Notes under the pieces: generated by a model
What the model was told of the DNA's origin: nothing
Databases searched by the model: none
What the model saw: only the letters and a program-made list of their open reading frames with translations
Source: Oscillospiraceae bacterium
GTDB taxonomy: Bacteria; Bacillota; Clostridia; Oscillospirales; Oscillospiraceae
Assembly: GCA_015068495.1 (NCBI GenBank)
Contig: SVKL01000016.1
Coordinates: 1 to 44,109 of the forward strand
Direction: 5' to 3'
DNA: 44,109 nucleotides
Made by a program: the position numbers and the translations under genes
Shown: piece by piece, positions 23,820-31,124 of the stretch
How positions within the stretch are numbered: position 1 is the first letter of the stretch
Layout: the number at the start of each line of letters is the position of its first letter

Positions 23820-24692
23820 TTAATTACCTGCCAAAATCTGCGCCAGCTTGGAATCTTTATCCAAAATAATGGTGTTTTCCTCGCCGGTGAGGCTCTGCTT
23901 CAGCGCATCCAGCGCCAAAATGAATTCATAGAAATCCTTTTTCTCCTGGCTGTTGTAAGCCTCTGCAAGCAGACGCATATACTCTGCCTCGCCTTCAGCC
24001 TCCAGCTTGGCAGCGGCGGCTTCTGCGTTGGAAACCATAATGTTTACCTGCTTATCCACATCGTTGCGGATGATGGATGCCTCGTAATTGCCGTCGGCGG
24101 TGAATTTGGACGCCATCTGATTCCGCTCGGAAATCATACGGGAGTAAACCGCATTCAAATTGCTCTCCGGCAGGTCAAAACGCTTGATTTTCACATCCAG
24201 CACGTTGATGCCGTAGACCACAGCCTTTTCGTTCACGGTGGTGGCAATGCCGTCGTAAATCTCGTTGCGCTTGCCGCCGTCTTCCATATTGATGATGTCC
24301 GCCTGCGCCAATGTACCCATAGCGTTCTTCAGCGCGGTGTAGGTCTGGTCGCCCAAGCGCTGCTCGGCAACAGAGGCGCTGCCCAAGGTCTGATAGAACT
24401 TCAGCGGGTCGGAAATCTCCCACAGCACGTAGCAGTCCACGGTCATATTCTGCTTATCCAAGGTGATGACCTCGGAGGGCGGAATGTCGTAGAGCTGGGT
24501 GGCGCTGGAGAAGTACTTTACCGAGTGCAAAAACGGCACCTTAAAGTGCAGACCGGGCTGGTCGTTGGTGGCTACGATTTTGGAGAATTCCACCACGCAG
24601 GCGTACTGATTCTCCCGGACGGTATAGAAGCTGTTGCTTGCCACAATCAGCAGCAAAACAACCACAATGGCAATGATAATACCTTTTTTCAT
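23820..24692 (-). CDS. hflC: SPFH protein HflC
   Basis: HflC is one half of the HflKC complex that surrounds and modulates the membrane protease FtsH. The 290-residue product has one N-terminal membrane helix (IIIAIVVVLLLIVASNSFYTV), the prohibitin fold with RENQYACVVEFSKIVATND, and the family block LDVKIKRFDLPESNLNAVYSRM and an AEGEAEYMRLLAEAYNSQ coiled coil. It follows hflK by 13 bp with AAGGAGG. The gene order hflK-hflC is that of Gram-negative bacteria and scattered Firmicutes. Confidence 0.93.
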   Translation of the reverse strand: MKKGIIIAIVVVLLLIVASNSFYTVRENQYACVVEFSKIVATNDQPGLHFKVPFLHSVKYFSSATQLYDIPPSEVITLDKQNMTVDCYVLWEISDPLKFYQTLGSASVAEQRLGDQTYTALKNAMGTLAQADIINMEDGGKRNEIYDGIATTVNEKAVVYGINVLDVKIKRFDLPESNLNAVYSRMISERNQMASKFTADGNYEASIIRNDVDKQVNIMVSNAEAAAAKLEAEGEAEYMRLLAEAYNSQEKKDFYEFILALDALKQSLTGEENTIILDKDSKLAQILAGN

Positions 24693-24705
24693 AGCGTTTT
24701 CCTCC

Positions 24706-25686
24706 TTACTGCCACTTTTCCAAGGGCAGGAGCATATCCACAGAGGAGCTGTCGCCGGTGTTCACATACAGCTTCACGCCGGGCAGGATTTCCTGAATGG
24801 CTTCATAGTACATACGGGACTTGGTGATGGCAGGATTTTGGGCGTATTCTGCATACATTGCGTTGAACATCGCCACCTGCTGCACAGCCTCGTTGATACG
24901 CTTTTGCTTTAAGAATTCAGCGTTCTGTGTGAGTTTGTCGGCTTCCGCCTGCGCCTTGGGCAGCTCGGCGTTCTGATAGGCCTTGGCATCGTTGACCACG
25001 GTTTCTGCCTGCTGTTTTGCAGTTTCCACCGCCTTAAATGCCTCTACAACCTCGGTGGTAGGCGGTTCGGAATCCTGAATTTTCACATCCACAAGGGTCA
25101 GGCCGATGTTGTAATCGGCAAGGATGTTGGTGACCAGCTCCTTCACCTGCATCTGGATGTTCTCCTTGCCGTCGGTGAGGACAGCGTCTACATTGGAGGA
25201 GCCCACCACGTTTCGCACCTGAGACTGAATCAGATTCCGCAGAATCTCCTCGGGATTGGTGGAGGCGTAGAGATAAGCCACCGGGTCGGAGACCTTGTAT
25301 TCCACGAAGAAATCGATATTGACGATGTTGTAGTCGCCGGTAATCATAGTGCTTTCTTCGGGGTTGACCTTGTAGCCGGCCTCGCTGTCATCGCTTTGGT
25401 AGCCCAATTCGAATTTTTGGTACACATTTACGTCCACCTTTTGGGCGTTTTGAATACCGAAGGGCAGCTTGAAGTGGACGCCGGCGTCGGTAACGTCCGT
25501 AACCTTGCCGAAGGTGGTCACCACCGCCTGCTGCTTGTCATCCACGGTGTAGAAGCAGGTGGAAACCAAGATAAGGGCAAACACCGCTGCAAATACACCA
25601 ATGAGAATGTTCCGCAATTTCTTAAAATTTACGGTCTTTTTAAGGTCTTTTTCCGGTTTCCAGCTGTAGGTTCCGTTTTCTTCCAT
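24706..25686 (-). CDS. hflK: SPFH protein HflK
   Basis: This is the larger subunit of the HflKC complex. The 326-residue product begins with a charged cytoplasmic segment (MEENGTYSWKPEKDLKK), then one membrane helix (LIGVFAAVFALILVSTCFYTV) and the SPFH domain with DDKQQAVVTTFGKVT. The block LTLVDVKIQDSEPPTTEVVEAF is typical of HflK. The usual Gly-rich N-terminal extension of proteobacterial HflK is short here. I chose ATG 25686 (AAAGGAA upstream); a TTG at 25692 overlapping the DUF1836 stop is an alternative. Confidence 0.92.
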   Translation of the reverse strand: MEENGTYSWKPEKDLKKTVNFKKLRNILIGVFAAVFALILVSTCFYTVDDKQQAVVTTFGKVTDVTDAGVHFKLPFGIQNAQKVDVNVYQKFELGYQSDDSEAGYKVNPEESTMITGDYNIVNIDFFVEYKVSDPVAYLYASTNPEEILRNLIQSQVRNVVGSSNVDAVLTDGKENIQMQVKELVTNILADYNIGLTLVDVKIQDSEPPTTEVVEAFKAVETAKQQAETVVNDAKAYQNAELPKAQAEADKLTQNAEFLKQKRINEAVQQVAMFNAMYAEYAQNPAITKSRMYYEAIQEILPGVKLYVNTGDSSSVDMLLPLEKWQ

Positions 25687-25688
25687 TT

Positions 25689-26258
25689 TCAATCATTCCT
25701 TTCTTGCAATGCTTTTAACATTTTTTCTGTTTCCTGAGCCATACGGGCAGCCAGCCACGCAGTGAGCATAATTCGCAGAACTTCCTTTACCCGCGCTTTT
25801 GCCCCGGGGATGGGTTCTTGGTAGTCTGCCAGCTCTTCTTCCAAGACAGCTTCCCTGCTTTCTGCGTTGTACAGCGCCTTGGAACGGGCTGCAAGACGAA
25901 CAAACATAAAGTATAAGTCGCTGTCATCGATCATATCGTCGCTTTCGTCGTCTAATTGCCCATTCACATAGCCGAGTAGGCTGCAAATGTCCGGCAGCGG
26001 CAAAATGCTCTTCAGCATATTGATGTTCACGATGCGGCACAGCTGCCGCAGAGAGTAACGCTTGTTTTGGGGTTTTGTGAGGAAACCTCGCTTCACCCAG
26101 TTTTGAACTGTGTAGCTTTCCAACCCTGTGACAGCGGAAACTTGGCTTAGCGCCATTTCGCCGGGCAGGAACATTGCCCGGAACTGGGATTCTGCCAGCC
26201 CGCCGTCCCTTTCCGGAAGGAGTAGCGTCGTGCCGGGAATTGTCCAGCTCATATCCAT
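25689..26258 (-). CDS. DUF1836 helix-turn-helix protein
   Basis: The product is about 189 residues (start at ATG 26258; ATG 26252 is possible). DUF1836 proteins carry an HTH of the MerR type: MALSQVSAVTGLESYTVQNWVKRGFL near residue 34 and NKRYSLRQLCRIVNINML form helix-turn-helix and wing. Family role is presumed transcriptional regulation. It leads an operon with hflK, hflC and floT (3-bp or overlapping junction with hflK), and a perfect 17-bp palindrome lies over its own promoter, so I infer that it autoregulates the operon in response to some membrane cue. Confidence 0.88.
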   Translation of the reverse strand: MDMSWTIPGTTLLLPERDGGLAESQFRAMFLPGEMALSQVSAVTGLESYTVQNWVKRGFLTKPQNKRYSLRQLCRIVNINMLKSILPLPDICSLLGYVNGQLDDESDDMIDDSDLYFMFVRLAARSKALYNAESREAVLEEELADYQEPIPGAKARVKEVLRIMLTAWLAARMAQETEKMLKALQERND

Positions 26259-26280
26259 CACACCTTTCTGCTATGTGGTG

Positions 26281-26314
26281 ATATGATAATATCATATGGT
26301 CACGTGATTGTCAA
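26281..26314 (-). promoter_or_regulatory. Promoter and palindromic operator of the SPFH operon
   Basis: On the minus strand TTGACA (26309-26314) and TATTAT (26286-26291) are 17 bases apart. A perfect inverted repeat ATATGATA A TATCATAT (26281-26297) covers the -10 box and would allow a dimeric repressor to block RNA polymerase. Confidence 0.85.
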
Positions 26315-26342
26315 TAGGTATTATGTGATTTTTTTATAAATT

Positions 26343-26380
26343 AAAAAAATACCCCTTCGGCATACCTGCCGAAGGGGTAT
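26343..26380 (-). terminator. Terminator of the BlaR-like gene
   Basis: ATACCCCTTCGGCA pairs with TGCCGAAGGGGTAT across TACC, with a T7 tract on the minus strand. It follows the stop of the M56 peptidase gene. Confidence 0.93.
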
Positions 26381-26384
26381 CCGG

Positions 26385-28088
26385 TTAAGAAAGAGGAATC
26401 ACTTCCGGATAGTAAGCAGCGCCAGCCAAGGCATAGATATTGACAACGATCATTACCTTGCCGTCCTCTGCTACATAGGGAATTGCCTTTGCTATGTTTT
26501 CTTTGCTGACGGTGTCTGCCAATCGGGCTTGATAATCTTCATTTTTTTGGAAGTTGGGGTATTTTCCTTCAAAAGCTGTTTTTGCCGCCTGCGTAAACTT
26601 TTCCGTATAGTCTGCAATCTGCAGCTTATTCATAAGCGCTTCTGTGTCTAGCCGCTTGCCGGTTTCAACATCGAAACTATACACATAGAAGGAATCCAGA
26701 TCAATGCTGGAACGGATATGGATTACCAGAGAAAGAACGGCGTTGTTGCGGTATGCGGAATAATCAATAGAATGGGTGTAAGATGTGGTTCCTTTCGAAA
26801 ATTCGTCACGAAGATTTGCGATTATGGGGTCAAATGTGCCTTGAATCTCGGCTTGGGCGGTGGCAGCATCTGCGCTGAAGGGCAGAAGCTTGGGAAGACG
26901 AACAGGAACAGATTGGACCGTTTGACCATAGCGATTGACACTGGTAAGGGTTTCTTTCATTGCAGTCTGCACATACAGGGCGAGAGGTCCTTCAATATCC
27001 TCTGTTTTCGCAGCTTCTTCGCCGGTGCTTTCTGTGTTTGTTGTAGTTCCCGTATTCTCGGTGGTGTCCAAGTTGTTGTCGCGAGGCTCCGGCGTTTTGC
27101 CGCCGGTAAAGGTGCAGCCAACGGCCACGGATGCCACCAAAAGCAGGCAAATCAATGCAAAAACGGCTGTTTGCGGCCTTTTTACAATCATATTGATCCG
27201 CTGCTTTAGACTCTTGGCGCTGCCGGTCATAGTGGTGGCTGTTTGCAGCAGATCGGTGCGCTTGCGGCAGGTCAGGTCTACCAGCACCCGGCCGTAATCA
27301 CCCCGCAGATTTTCACCCAAGGTGGCAATCGTAGCCTCGTCGCAGGCGATTTCTCCGTCCTCCCGGGACAGGATGGCTGCCCACCACACCAAGGGGTTAT
27401 ACCAGTGCAGCACGATACATACGCACCGCAGTGCTGAAAAAAGGGCGTCCCCGTGGCGGAAATGGGTTAATTCGTGGGCAATGGAGTAATCCCGGTGACG
27501 GCTATCCGCGGCAACTGCCGGAGGCAGATAGATGGCCGGCCTCAGCAGGCCGAACAGACAGGGGGTATCGACCTTGTCTGTAATATAAACGGGCAATCCG
27601 CCCTGTTTTCCTGCCGTTTGGGCGTTGCGAAGGCGCAGGGCAAATCGCAGGTTGGACAGCAGGAAGATAAGCGCGAAAATCGCCACACCTCCCAGCCATA
27701 CCGTTTTCATCAGACTTTTCACATCCCGCATACGGGTGATGCTTTGGGCTTCCTGTTGGGTAAAGGCTTGGGGCGCCGGTTTATAGACGGGCTCTTCCGA
27801 TTCTATGGATGGATGGTATTCGTAGTAACCTGTGGCGGTGCCGTCGTCGTGATAGACAAAGTGCGCAACTTCGTCCGCCAGTTCCATTTGCTGCACTACC
27901 GGTGTGTTTTCGATTGCGTTTTGCAGGCTGATGGGTGTGCTGCCAAGCTGCAGAGGCACCAAAAGTCGCACCAAAACCAGCGCCCAAAGGGCGTATTGCA
28001 AAATGGGCTTGATCCGCTTCCGCAGTAAAAAACGCAGGCCGACGACAATCAAAATGAGAATGCTGCTGCTAACGATCCATTGTGTCAT
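26385..28088 (-). CDS. BlaR1/MecR1-like M56 metallopeptidase sensor
   Basis: The 567-residue product has an N-terminal M56 zinc-peptidase region with membrane helices (residues ~1-60 and ~130-150) and the catalytic HELTH in AHELTHFRHGDALF near residue 205, plus a helix near residue 320 (VFALICLLLVASVAVGC). In BlaR1 the extracellular C-terminal domain is a transpeptidase-like beta-lactam sensor with an SxxK. Here the last ~240 residues lack that signature and instead form an unrelated domain (SVNRYGQTVQSVPVRLP; DSFYVYSFDVETGKRLD). The signal it senses is therefore unknown. It overlaps the repressor gene by four bases. Confidence 0.88.
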   Translation of the reverse strand: MTQWIVSSSILILIVVGLRFLLRKRIKPILQYALWALVLVRLLVPLQLGSTPISLQNAIENTPVVQQMELADEVAHFVYHDDGTATGYYEYHPSIESEEPVYKPAPQAFTQQEAQSITRMRDVKSLMKTVWLGGVAIFALIFLLSNLRFALRLRNAQTAGKQGGLPVYITDKVDTPCLFGLLRPAIYLPPAVAADSRHRDYSIAHELTHFRHGDALFSALRCVCIVLHWYNPLVWWAAILSREDGEIACDEATIATLGENLRGDYGRVLVDLTCRKRTDLLQTATTMTGSAKSLKQRINMIVKRPQTAVFALICLLLVASVAVGCTFTGGKTPEPRDNNLDTTENTGTTTNTESTGEEAAKTEDIEGPLALYVQTAMKETLTSVNRYGQTVQSVPVRLPKLLPFSADAATAQAEIQGTFDPIIANLRDEFSKGTTSYTHSIDYSAYRNNAVLSLVIHIRSSIDLDSFYVYSFDVETGKRLDTEALMNKLQIADYTEKFTQAAKTAFEGKYPNFQKNEDYQARLADTVSKENIAKAIPYVAEDGKVMIVVNIYALAGAAYYPEVIPLS

Positions 28089-28471
28089 GGCGCTTTTTCC
28101 TCCAATCCGTCCAATAGCGCGTAGAGCTGATCAATCTCCTTTTGGGACAGCGCGCGCTTTTGGGTCATAGCGCTCACCAGCAGGCTGATGCTACCGTCAT
28201 ATACCCGCTCCAAAAGACTCTCTGTTTCTTTCAGCGCGGCCTCCTCTCTGTGCAGCAGAGGGAAATAGGTCTTCACGCCGCTTTTTGTGGAGCTGCCGAT
28301 TAGCCCTTTTTCTTCCATCCGCCGCAGCAGTGTCAGAGTGGTGCTGCGATTCCAGCCGGTTTTCTTCTCCATTGCTTCTGTGGCTTCCCGGCCGGTGAGT
28401 GAGCCGGATTCCCACAGGCTCTCCATCACGCTCCATTGGGCGACAGAGAGGTGCTGGTCTTGGTCGTGCAT
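28085..28471 (-). CDS. BlaI/MecI-type transcriptional repressor
   Basis: BlaI-family repressors are winged-helix dimers cleaved or inactivated after their M56 partner senses a signal. The 128-residue product has LSVAQWSVMESLWESGSLTG and WNRSTTLTLLRRMEEKGLIG, the typical recognition helix region, and the cleavable dimerisation half. Start is ATG 28471, after AAGGAGG; upstream in-frame codons cross the operators. It is cotranscribed with the M56 gene from a promoter with two inverted-repeat operators, so it likely represses its own operon. No beta-lactamase or PBP gene is adjacent, so any other targets must lie elsewhere. Confidence 0.92.
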   Translation of the reverse strand: MHDQDQHLSVAQWSVMESLWESGSLTGREATEAMEKKTGWNRSTTLTLLRRMEEKGLIGSSTKSGVKTYFPLLHREEAALKETESLLERVYDGSISLLVSAMTQKRALSQKEIDQLYALLDGLEEKAP

Positions 28472-28486
28472 AATATTTCCCTCCTT

Positions 28487-28534
28487 GTTTACATCTGTAA
28501 ACATAGCGTATCACAGTTGTTTACACTTGTCAAC
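28487..28534 (-). promoter_or_regulatory. Promoter with two BlaI-type operators
   Basis: Operator 1, GTTTACA TC TGTAAAC (28487-28502), is a perfect inverted repeat. Operator 2, GTTTACA CT TGTCAAC (28519-28534), is near perfect. Both follow the TACA-N2-TGTA core of BlaI/MecI sites. On the minus strand TTGACA (28528-28533) and TACGCT (28505-28510) are 17 bases apart, with operator 2 over the -35 box. Confidence 0.87.
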
Positions 28535-28575
28535 AGTTTTTTGCGGATTTTCCAAAAATAATTTCCCCTTTCCTC

Positions 28576-28604
28576 TTTACGAACAGAAAAAAGTGGTGTA
28601 CAAT
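28576..28604 (+). promoter_or_regulatory. Promoter of the zinc-ribbon gene
   Basis: TTTACG (28576-28581) and TACAAT (28599-28604) are 17 bases apart. A second TATAAT occurs near 28620. It probably also drives parAB. Confidence 0.6.
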
Positions 28605-28662
28605 ATACATTATTATAACTATAATGGGAGCATAGGTTTTTCGAAAGGCAGGAGGCGGTTTG

Positions 28663-28992
28663 ATGGATTGCTTGAAATGCGGCAAAACAACTGAGAACGA
28701 GCAAGCTTTTTGCGCCAAGTGCCTTGCCGTAATGGACGCATACCCCGTCAAGCCGGATGTGCACGTGCAGCTCCCTATCCGCCGCGCAGCCCCCACCCCC
28801 AAGAGAGCGTCCCGGAAACGCCGGCTGCTTTCTGCGGAAGAGCGGGCGGCCTATCTGCAAGGCAGAGTGCGCCGTATGGCAAGGATGATCGCGCTGCTGG
28901 TGATACTGCTGTGCGCCGCTGTTGCCGCGCTGATTTACATCGGCGTTGCCCAAGGGTGGTTTGCTCTTGCCATAAAGGCGCTGTTTGGGTAA
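28663..28992 (+). CDS. Small zinc-ribbon membrane protein, function unknown
   Basis: The 109-residue product opens with a CXXC-X(n)-CXXC zinc ribbon (MDCLKCGKTT...FCAKCLAVMD), has a basic Pro/Arg-rich middle (RRAAPTPKRASRKRR), and one C-terminal membrane helix (ALLVILLCAAVAALIYIGVAQ). I do not recognise the family. The ATG at 28663 follows GGAGG with seven-base spacing. It lies immediately upstream of the two parS sites and parA in the same direction, so it is probably transcribed with the chromosome-segregation genes. The basic tail plus membrane helix might tether something to the membrane, but that is speculation. Confidence 0.8.
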   Translation: MDCLKCGKTTENEQAFCAKCLAVMDAYPVKPDVHVQLPIRRAAPTPKRASRKRRLLSAEERAAYLQGRVRRMARMIALLVILLCAAVAALIYIGVAQGWFALAIKALFG

Positions 28993-29005
28993 CTGACTAA
29001 CGGAT

Positions 29006-29050
29006 TGTTTCACGTGAAACAATCTGCAAACCGGTGTTTCACGTGAAACA
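29006..29050. other. parS: Tandem parS sites (2 perfect copies)
   Basis: The 16-bp palindrome TGTTTCACGTGAAACA occurs at 29006-29021 and 29035-29050, 13 bases apart. It matches the Bacillus-type parS consensus at every position. ParB nucleates here and spreads; the sites sit directly before parA, so they may also influence its transcription. Their presence points to proximity to the replication origin. Confidence 0.96.
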
Positions 29051-29070
29051 CCCATAGAAAGGAAAAAACG

Positions 29071-29826
29071 ATGGCAAAGATAATTGCTGTGGTCAACCAA
29101 AAAGGCGGCGTGGGAAAAACCACCACGGCTGTGAATCTCACCGCCGCACTTACAGACTTAGGCTTGCGTGTTCTGCTGTGCGATTTCGACCCGCAGGCGA
29201 ATGCCAGCTCCGGCTTGGGCGTAGATAAGCGAAAGCTGCACAACAGCGTCTATGATACAATCATTAATGACGTTTCCGCGGCTGAAGTCATTGTGCACAC
29301 AAAATTTGGCGATGTGCTTCCTGCAACGGCGGATTTGGCAGGCGCAGGGGTAGAGCTGATAACGATGGAAAACCCCAATATGCGGCTGAAAAACGCGTTG
29401 CAGCAGGTGGCAGGGAATTACGATGTGATTTTCATTGACTGCCCGCCGTCGCTGGAGCTGCTGACGTTAAATGCTTTGGCTGCCGCAGACGGCATTTTGG
29501 TGCCCGTGCAGTGTGAATACTACGCATTGGAGGGTCTGACAGACCTGATGAACACCTTGCGGCTGGTGAAAAAGCGCATCAATCCCGCTTTGGAGATTTT
29601 TGGCGTGGCGCTGACGATGTTTGACGGCAGAACCAATTTCTCCACACAGGTGGCGCAGGAAGTGCGCAGACATTTCCCCGGCAAGGTATTTGCTACGGTG
29701 ATTCCGCGAAATGTGCGTTTGGCTGAGGCGCCAAGCCACGGATTGCCGGTGACGGTCTATGACCGGCTCAGCCGCGGCGCCGCTGCCTATCGGGCAATGG
29801 CAGAAGAAATGAAGAATAAACTCTAA
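29071..29826 (+). CDS. parA: Chromosome-partitioning ATPase ParA (Soj)
   Basis: ParA/Soj is a Walker-type ATPase that binds DNA when ATP-bound and is released by ParB, driving segregation. The 251-residue product has the deviant Walker A motif KGGVGKTTTAVNL near residue 10, the DPQANASSGLG motif near residue 42, and FIDCPPSLELLTLNAL. Length fits Soj rather than plasmid ParA (no long N-terminal HTH). The ATG at 29071 follows GAAAGGA. It starts 20 bp after the second parS and 14 bp before parB. The rsmG gene that usually precedes soj is absent. Confidence 0.96.
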   Translation: MAKIIAVVNQKGGVGKTTTAVNLTAALTDLGLRVLLCDFDPQANASSGLGVDKRKLHNSVYDTIINDVSAAEVIVHTKFGDVLPATADLAGAGVELITMENPNMRLKNALQQVAGNYDVIFIDCPPSLELLTLNALAAADGILVPVQCEYYALEGLTDLMNTLRLVKKRINPALEIFGVALTMFDGRTNFSTQVAQEVRRHFPGKVFATVIPRNVRLAEAPSHGLPVTVYDRLSRGAAAYRAMAEEMKNKL

Positions 29827-29840
29827 AAGAGGTGAACAGG

Positions 29841-30695
29841 ATGGCAAAAGGCTTAGGCAAGGGTCTTGGCGCGCTTATGGGCGATTATATGGAGGAATCC
29901 ACGCAAAAAAGCCCCTATCAGATGCTGCCTCTGCATAAGGTAGAGCCAAACCCCAACCAACCCAGACGGGATTTTGACGAGGAGGAGCTTCAAGCGCTGG
30001 CGGATTCTATTGCGACCCACGGCGTTGTGCAGCCCTTGACGGTTCGGGAATTAAGCAGCGGCTACTATCAAATCATCGCCGGAGAACGGCGTTGGCGCGC
30101 CGCCAGAATGGCAGAACTTCGGGAGATTCCCGCGGTAATCATCGAGGCGGATGACAAAAAGGTGATGGAGCTTGCGCTGATTGAAAATCTGCAGCGGCAG
30201 GACCTGAACCCCGTGGAAGAGGCGCTGGGCTACCAGACCCTGATGGATGAATACGGCTTAACACAGGAGGAAACCGCCGTCCGGGTGGGAAAATCCCGTC
30301 CCGCTGTGGCAAATATGCTGCGGCTTTTGGCGCTGAACGCCGATGTGCTGGAGCTGGTGCGGCAGGGAAAGCTGTCTGCCGGCCACGCAAGGGCAATTGT
30401 GGCGCTGAAAACAGAGAAGCTCCAAAAGGAGGCTGCCCAAAAGATTGCCGCCTTGGGACTTTCTGTGCGGCAGGCGGAATTGCTGTGTAAGAATCTGCAA
30501 AAAGCGCCTGCGCCGAAAAAATCGGTCACCTTGGCGGTGGATTACGTGGCAGAGTGCGAGAAAAAGCTTTCCAAGCATCTTGGCCGCGGCGTGAAACTGG
30601 TTTCCGGCAAGAAAAAAGGCCGTATGGAGCTGGAGTATTATGATTCCGACGATTTGCAGGCGTTGATTGACGCGCTGCTGAAAATTAAGCAATAA
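29841..30695 (+). CDS. parB: Chromosome-partitioning protein ParB (Spo0J)
   Basis: ParB binds parS, clamps DNA and spreads using CTP. The 284-residue product begins MAKGLGKGLGALMGDY, the ParA-stimulating N-terminal arm. Next are the NPNQPRRDFDEEEL and GERRWRAARMA CTP-binding motifs and the HTH domain (LTQEETAVRVGKSRPAVANMLRLL), with a C-terminal dimerisation domain. The ATG at 29841 has AGAGGTG at 29828-29834; a GTG at 29832 is in frame but less likely. It is followed 12 bp later by two PspC-domain genes. Confidence 0.96.
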   Translation: MAKGLGKGLGALMGDYMEESTQKSPYQMLPLHKVEPNPNQPRRDFDEEELQALADSIATHGVVQPLTVRELSSGYYQIIAGERRWRAARMAELREIPAVIIEADDKKVMELALIENLQRQDLNPVEEALGYQTLMDEYGLTQEETAVRVGKSRPAVANMLRLLALNADVLELVRQGKLSAGHARAIVALKTEKLQKEAAQKIAALGLSVRQAELLCKNLQKAPAPKKSVTLAVDYVAECEKKLSKHLGRGVKLVSGKKKGRMELEYYDSDDLQALIDALLKIKQ

Positions 30696-30707
30696 GGAGA
30701 GAAAAGT

Positions 30708-30908
30708 ATGGAAAAAAAGCTGTATAAATGCAAAAAAGAACAGAAAATATGCGGCGTATGCGCCGGCATTGCCAAGTACTTTTCTCTGGATCCCACAATT
30801 GTGCGGCTGATTTTTGTGCTGTTGGCTTTTACCACAAGCGGCGTTTTGGCATATATCATTTGCGCCCTCATAATGCCCGACGAGCCCACCAATGTGATTG
30901 ACGCATAA
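30708..30908 (+). CDS. PspC-domain membrane protein, first copy
   Basis: This is a 66-residue PspC-domain protein: LYKCKKEQKICGVCAGIAKYF is the conserved head, followed by a membrane helix (LIFVLLAFTTSGVLAYIICALI). PspC in enterobacteria senses envelope stress; the role in Firmicutes is unclear. It has AAGGAGAG before the ATG. It sits 12 bp after parB and 9 bp before a second PspC gene of similar build, so the whole set appears to be one transcript. Confidence 0.9.
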   Translation: MEKKLYKCKKEQKICGVCAGIAKYFSLDPTIVRLIFVLLAFTTSGVLAYIICALIMPDEPTNVIDA

Positions 30909-30917
30909 GGGGGAAAT

Positions 30918-31106
30918 ATGGAAAGAGAACTTTACCGCATCAAAGAAGGCCGCTGGATTGCCGGCGTTTGCACCGGTATGGCAGAGTATATGAATCTGTC
31001 TGTAACGGTGGTGCGCTGCATTATGGTGGCCATGGCGCTGTTTTTCGGCGGCGGCATTTTGGTGTATATCGCAAGTATTTTTATGTTCAAAGTAAAACCT
31101 GAATGA
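30918..31106 (+). CDS. PspC-domain membrane protein, second copy
   Basis: This is a 62-residue PspC-domain protein that shares the head (ELYRIKEGRWIAGVCTGMAEYM) and the membrane helix with the first copy but differs in detail (GGGILVYIASIFMF). AAGGGGGA precedes the ATG. The two copies are homologous and probably arose by tandem duplication, though the sequences are now well diverged. They may form a heteromer. Confidence 0.88.
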   Translation: MERELYRIKEGRWIAGVCTGMAEYMNLSVTVVRCIMVAMALFFGGGILVYIASIFMFKVKPE

Positions 31107-31124
31107 TAAAAGGAGATGCTTGCA

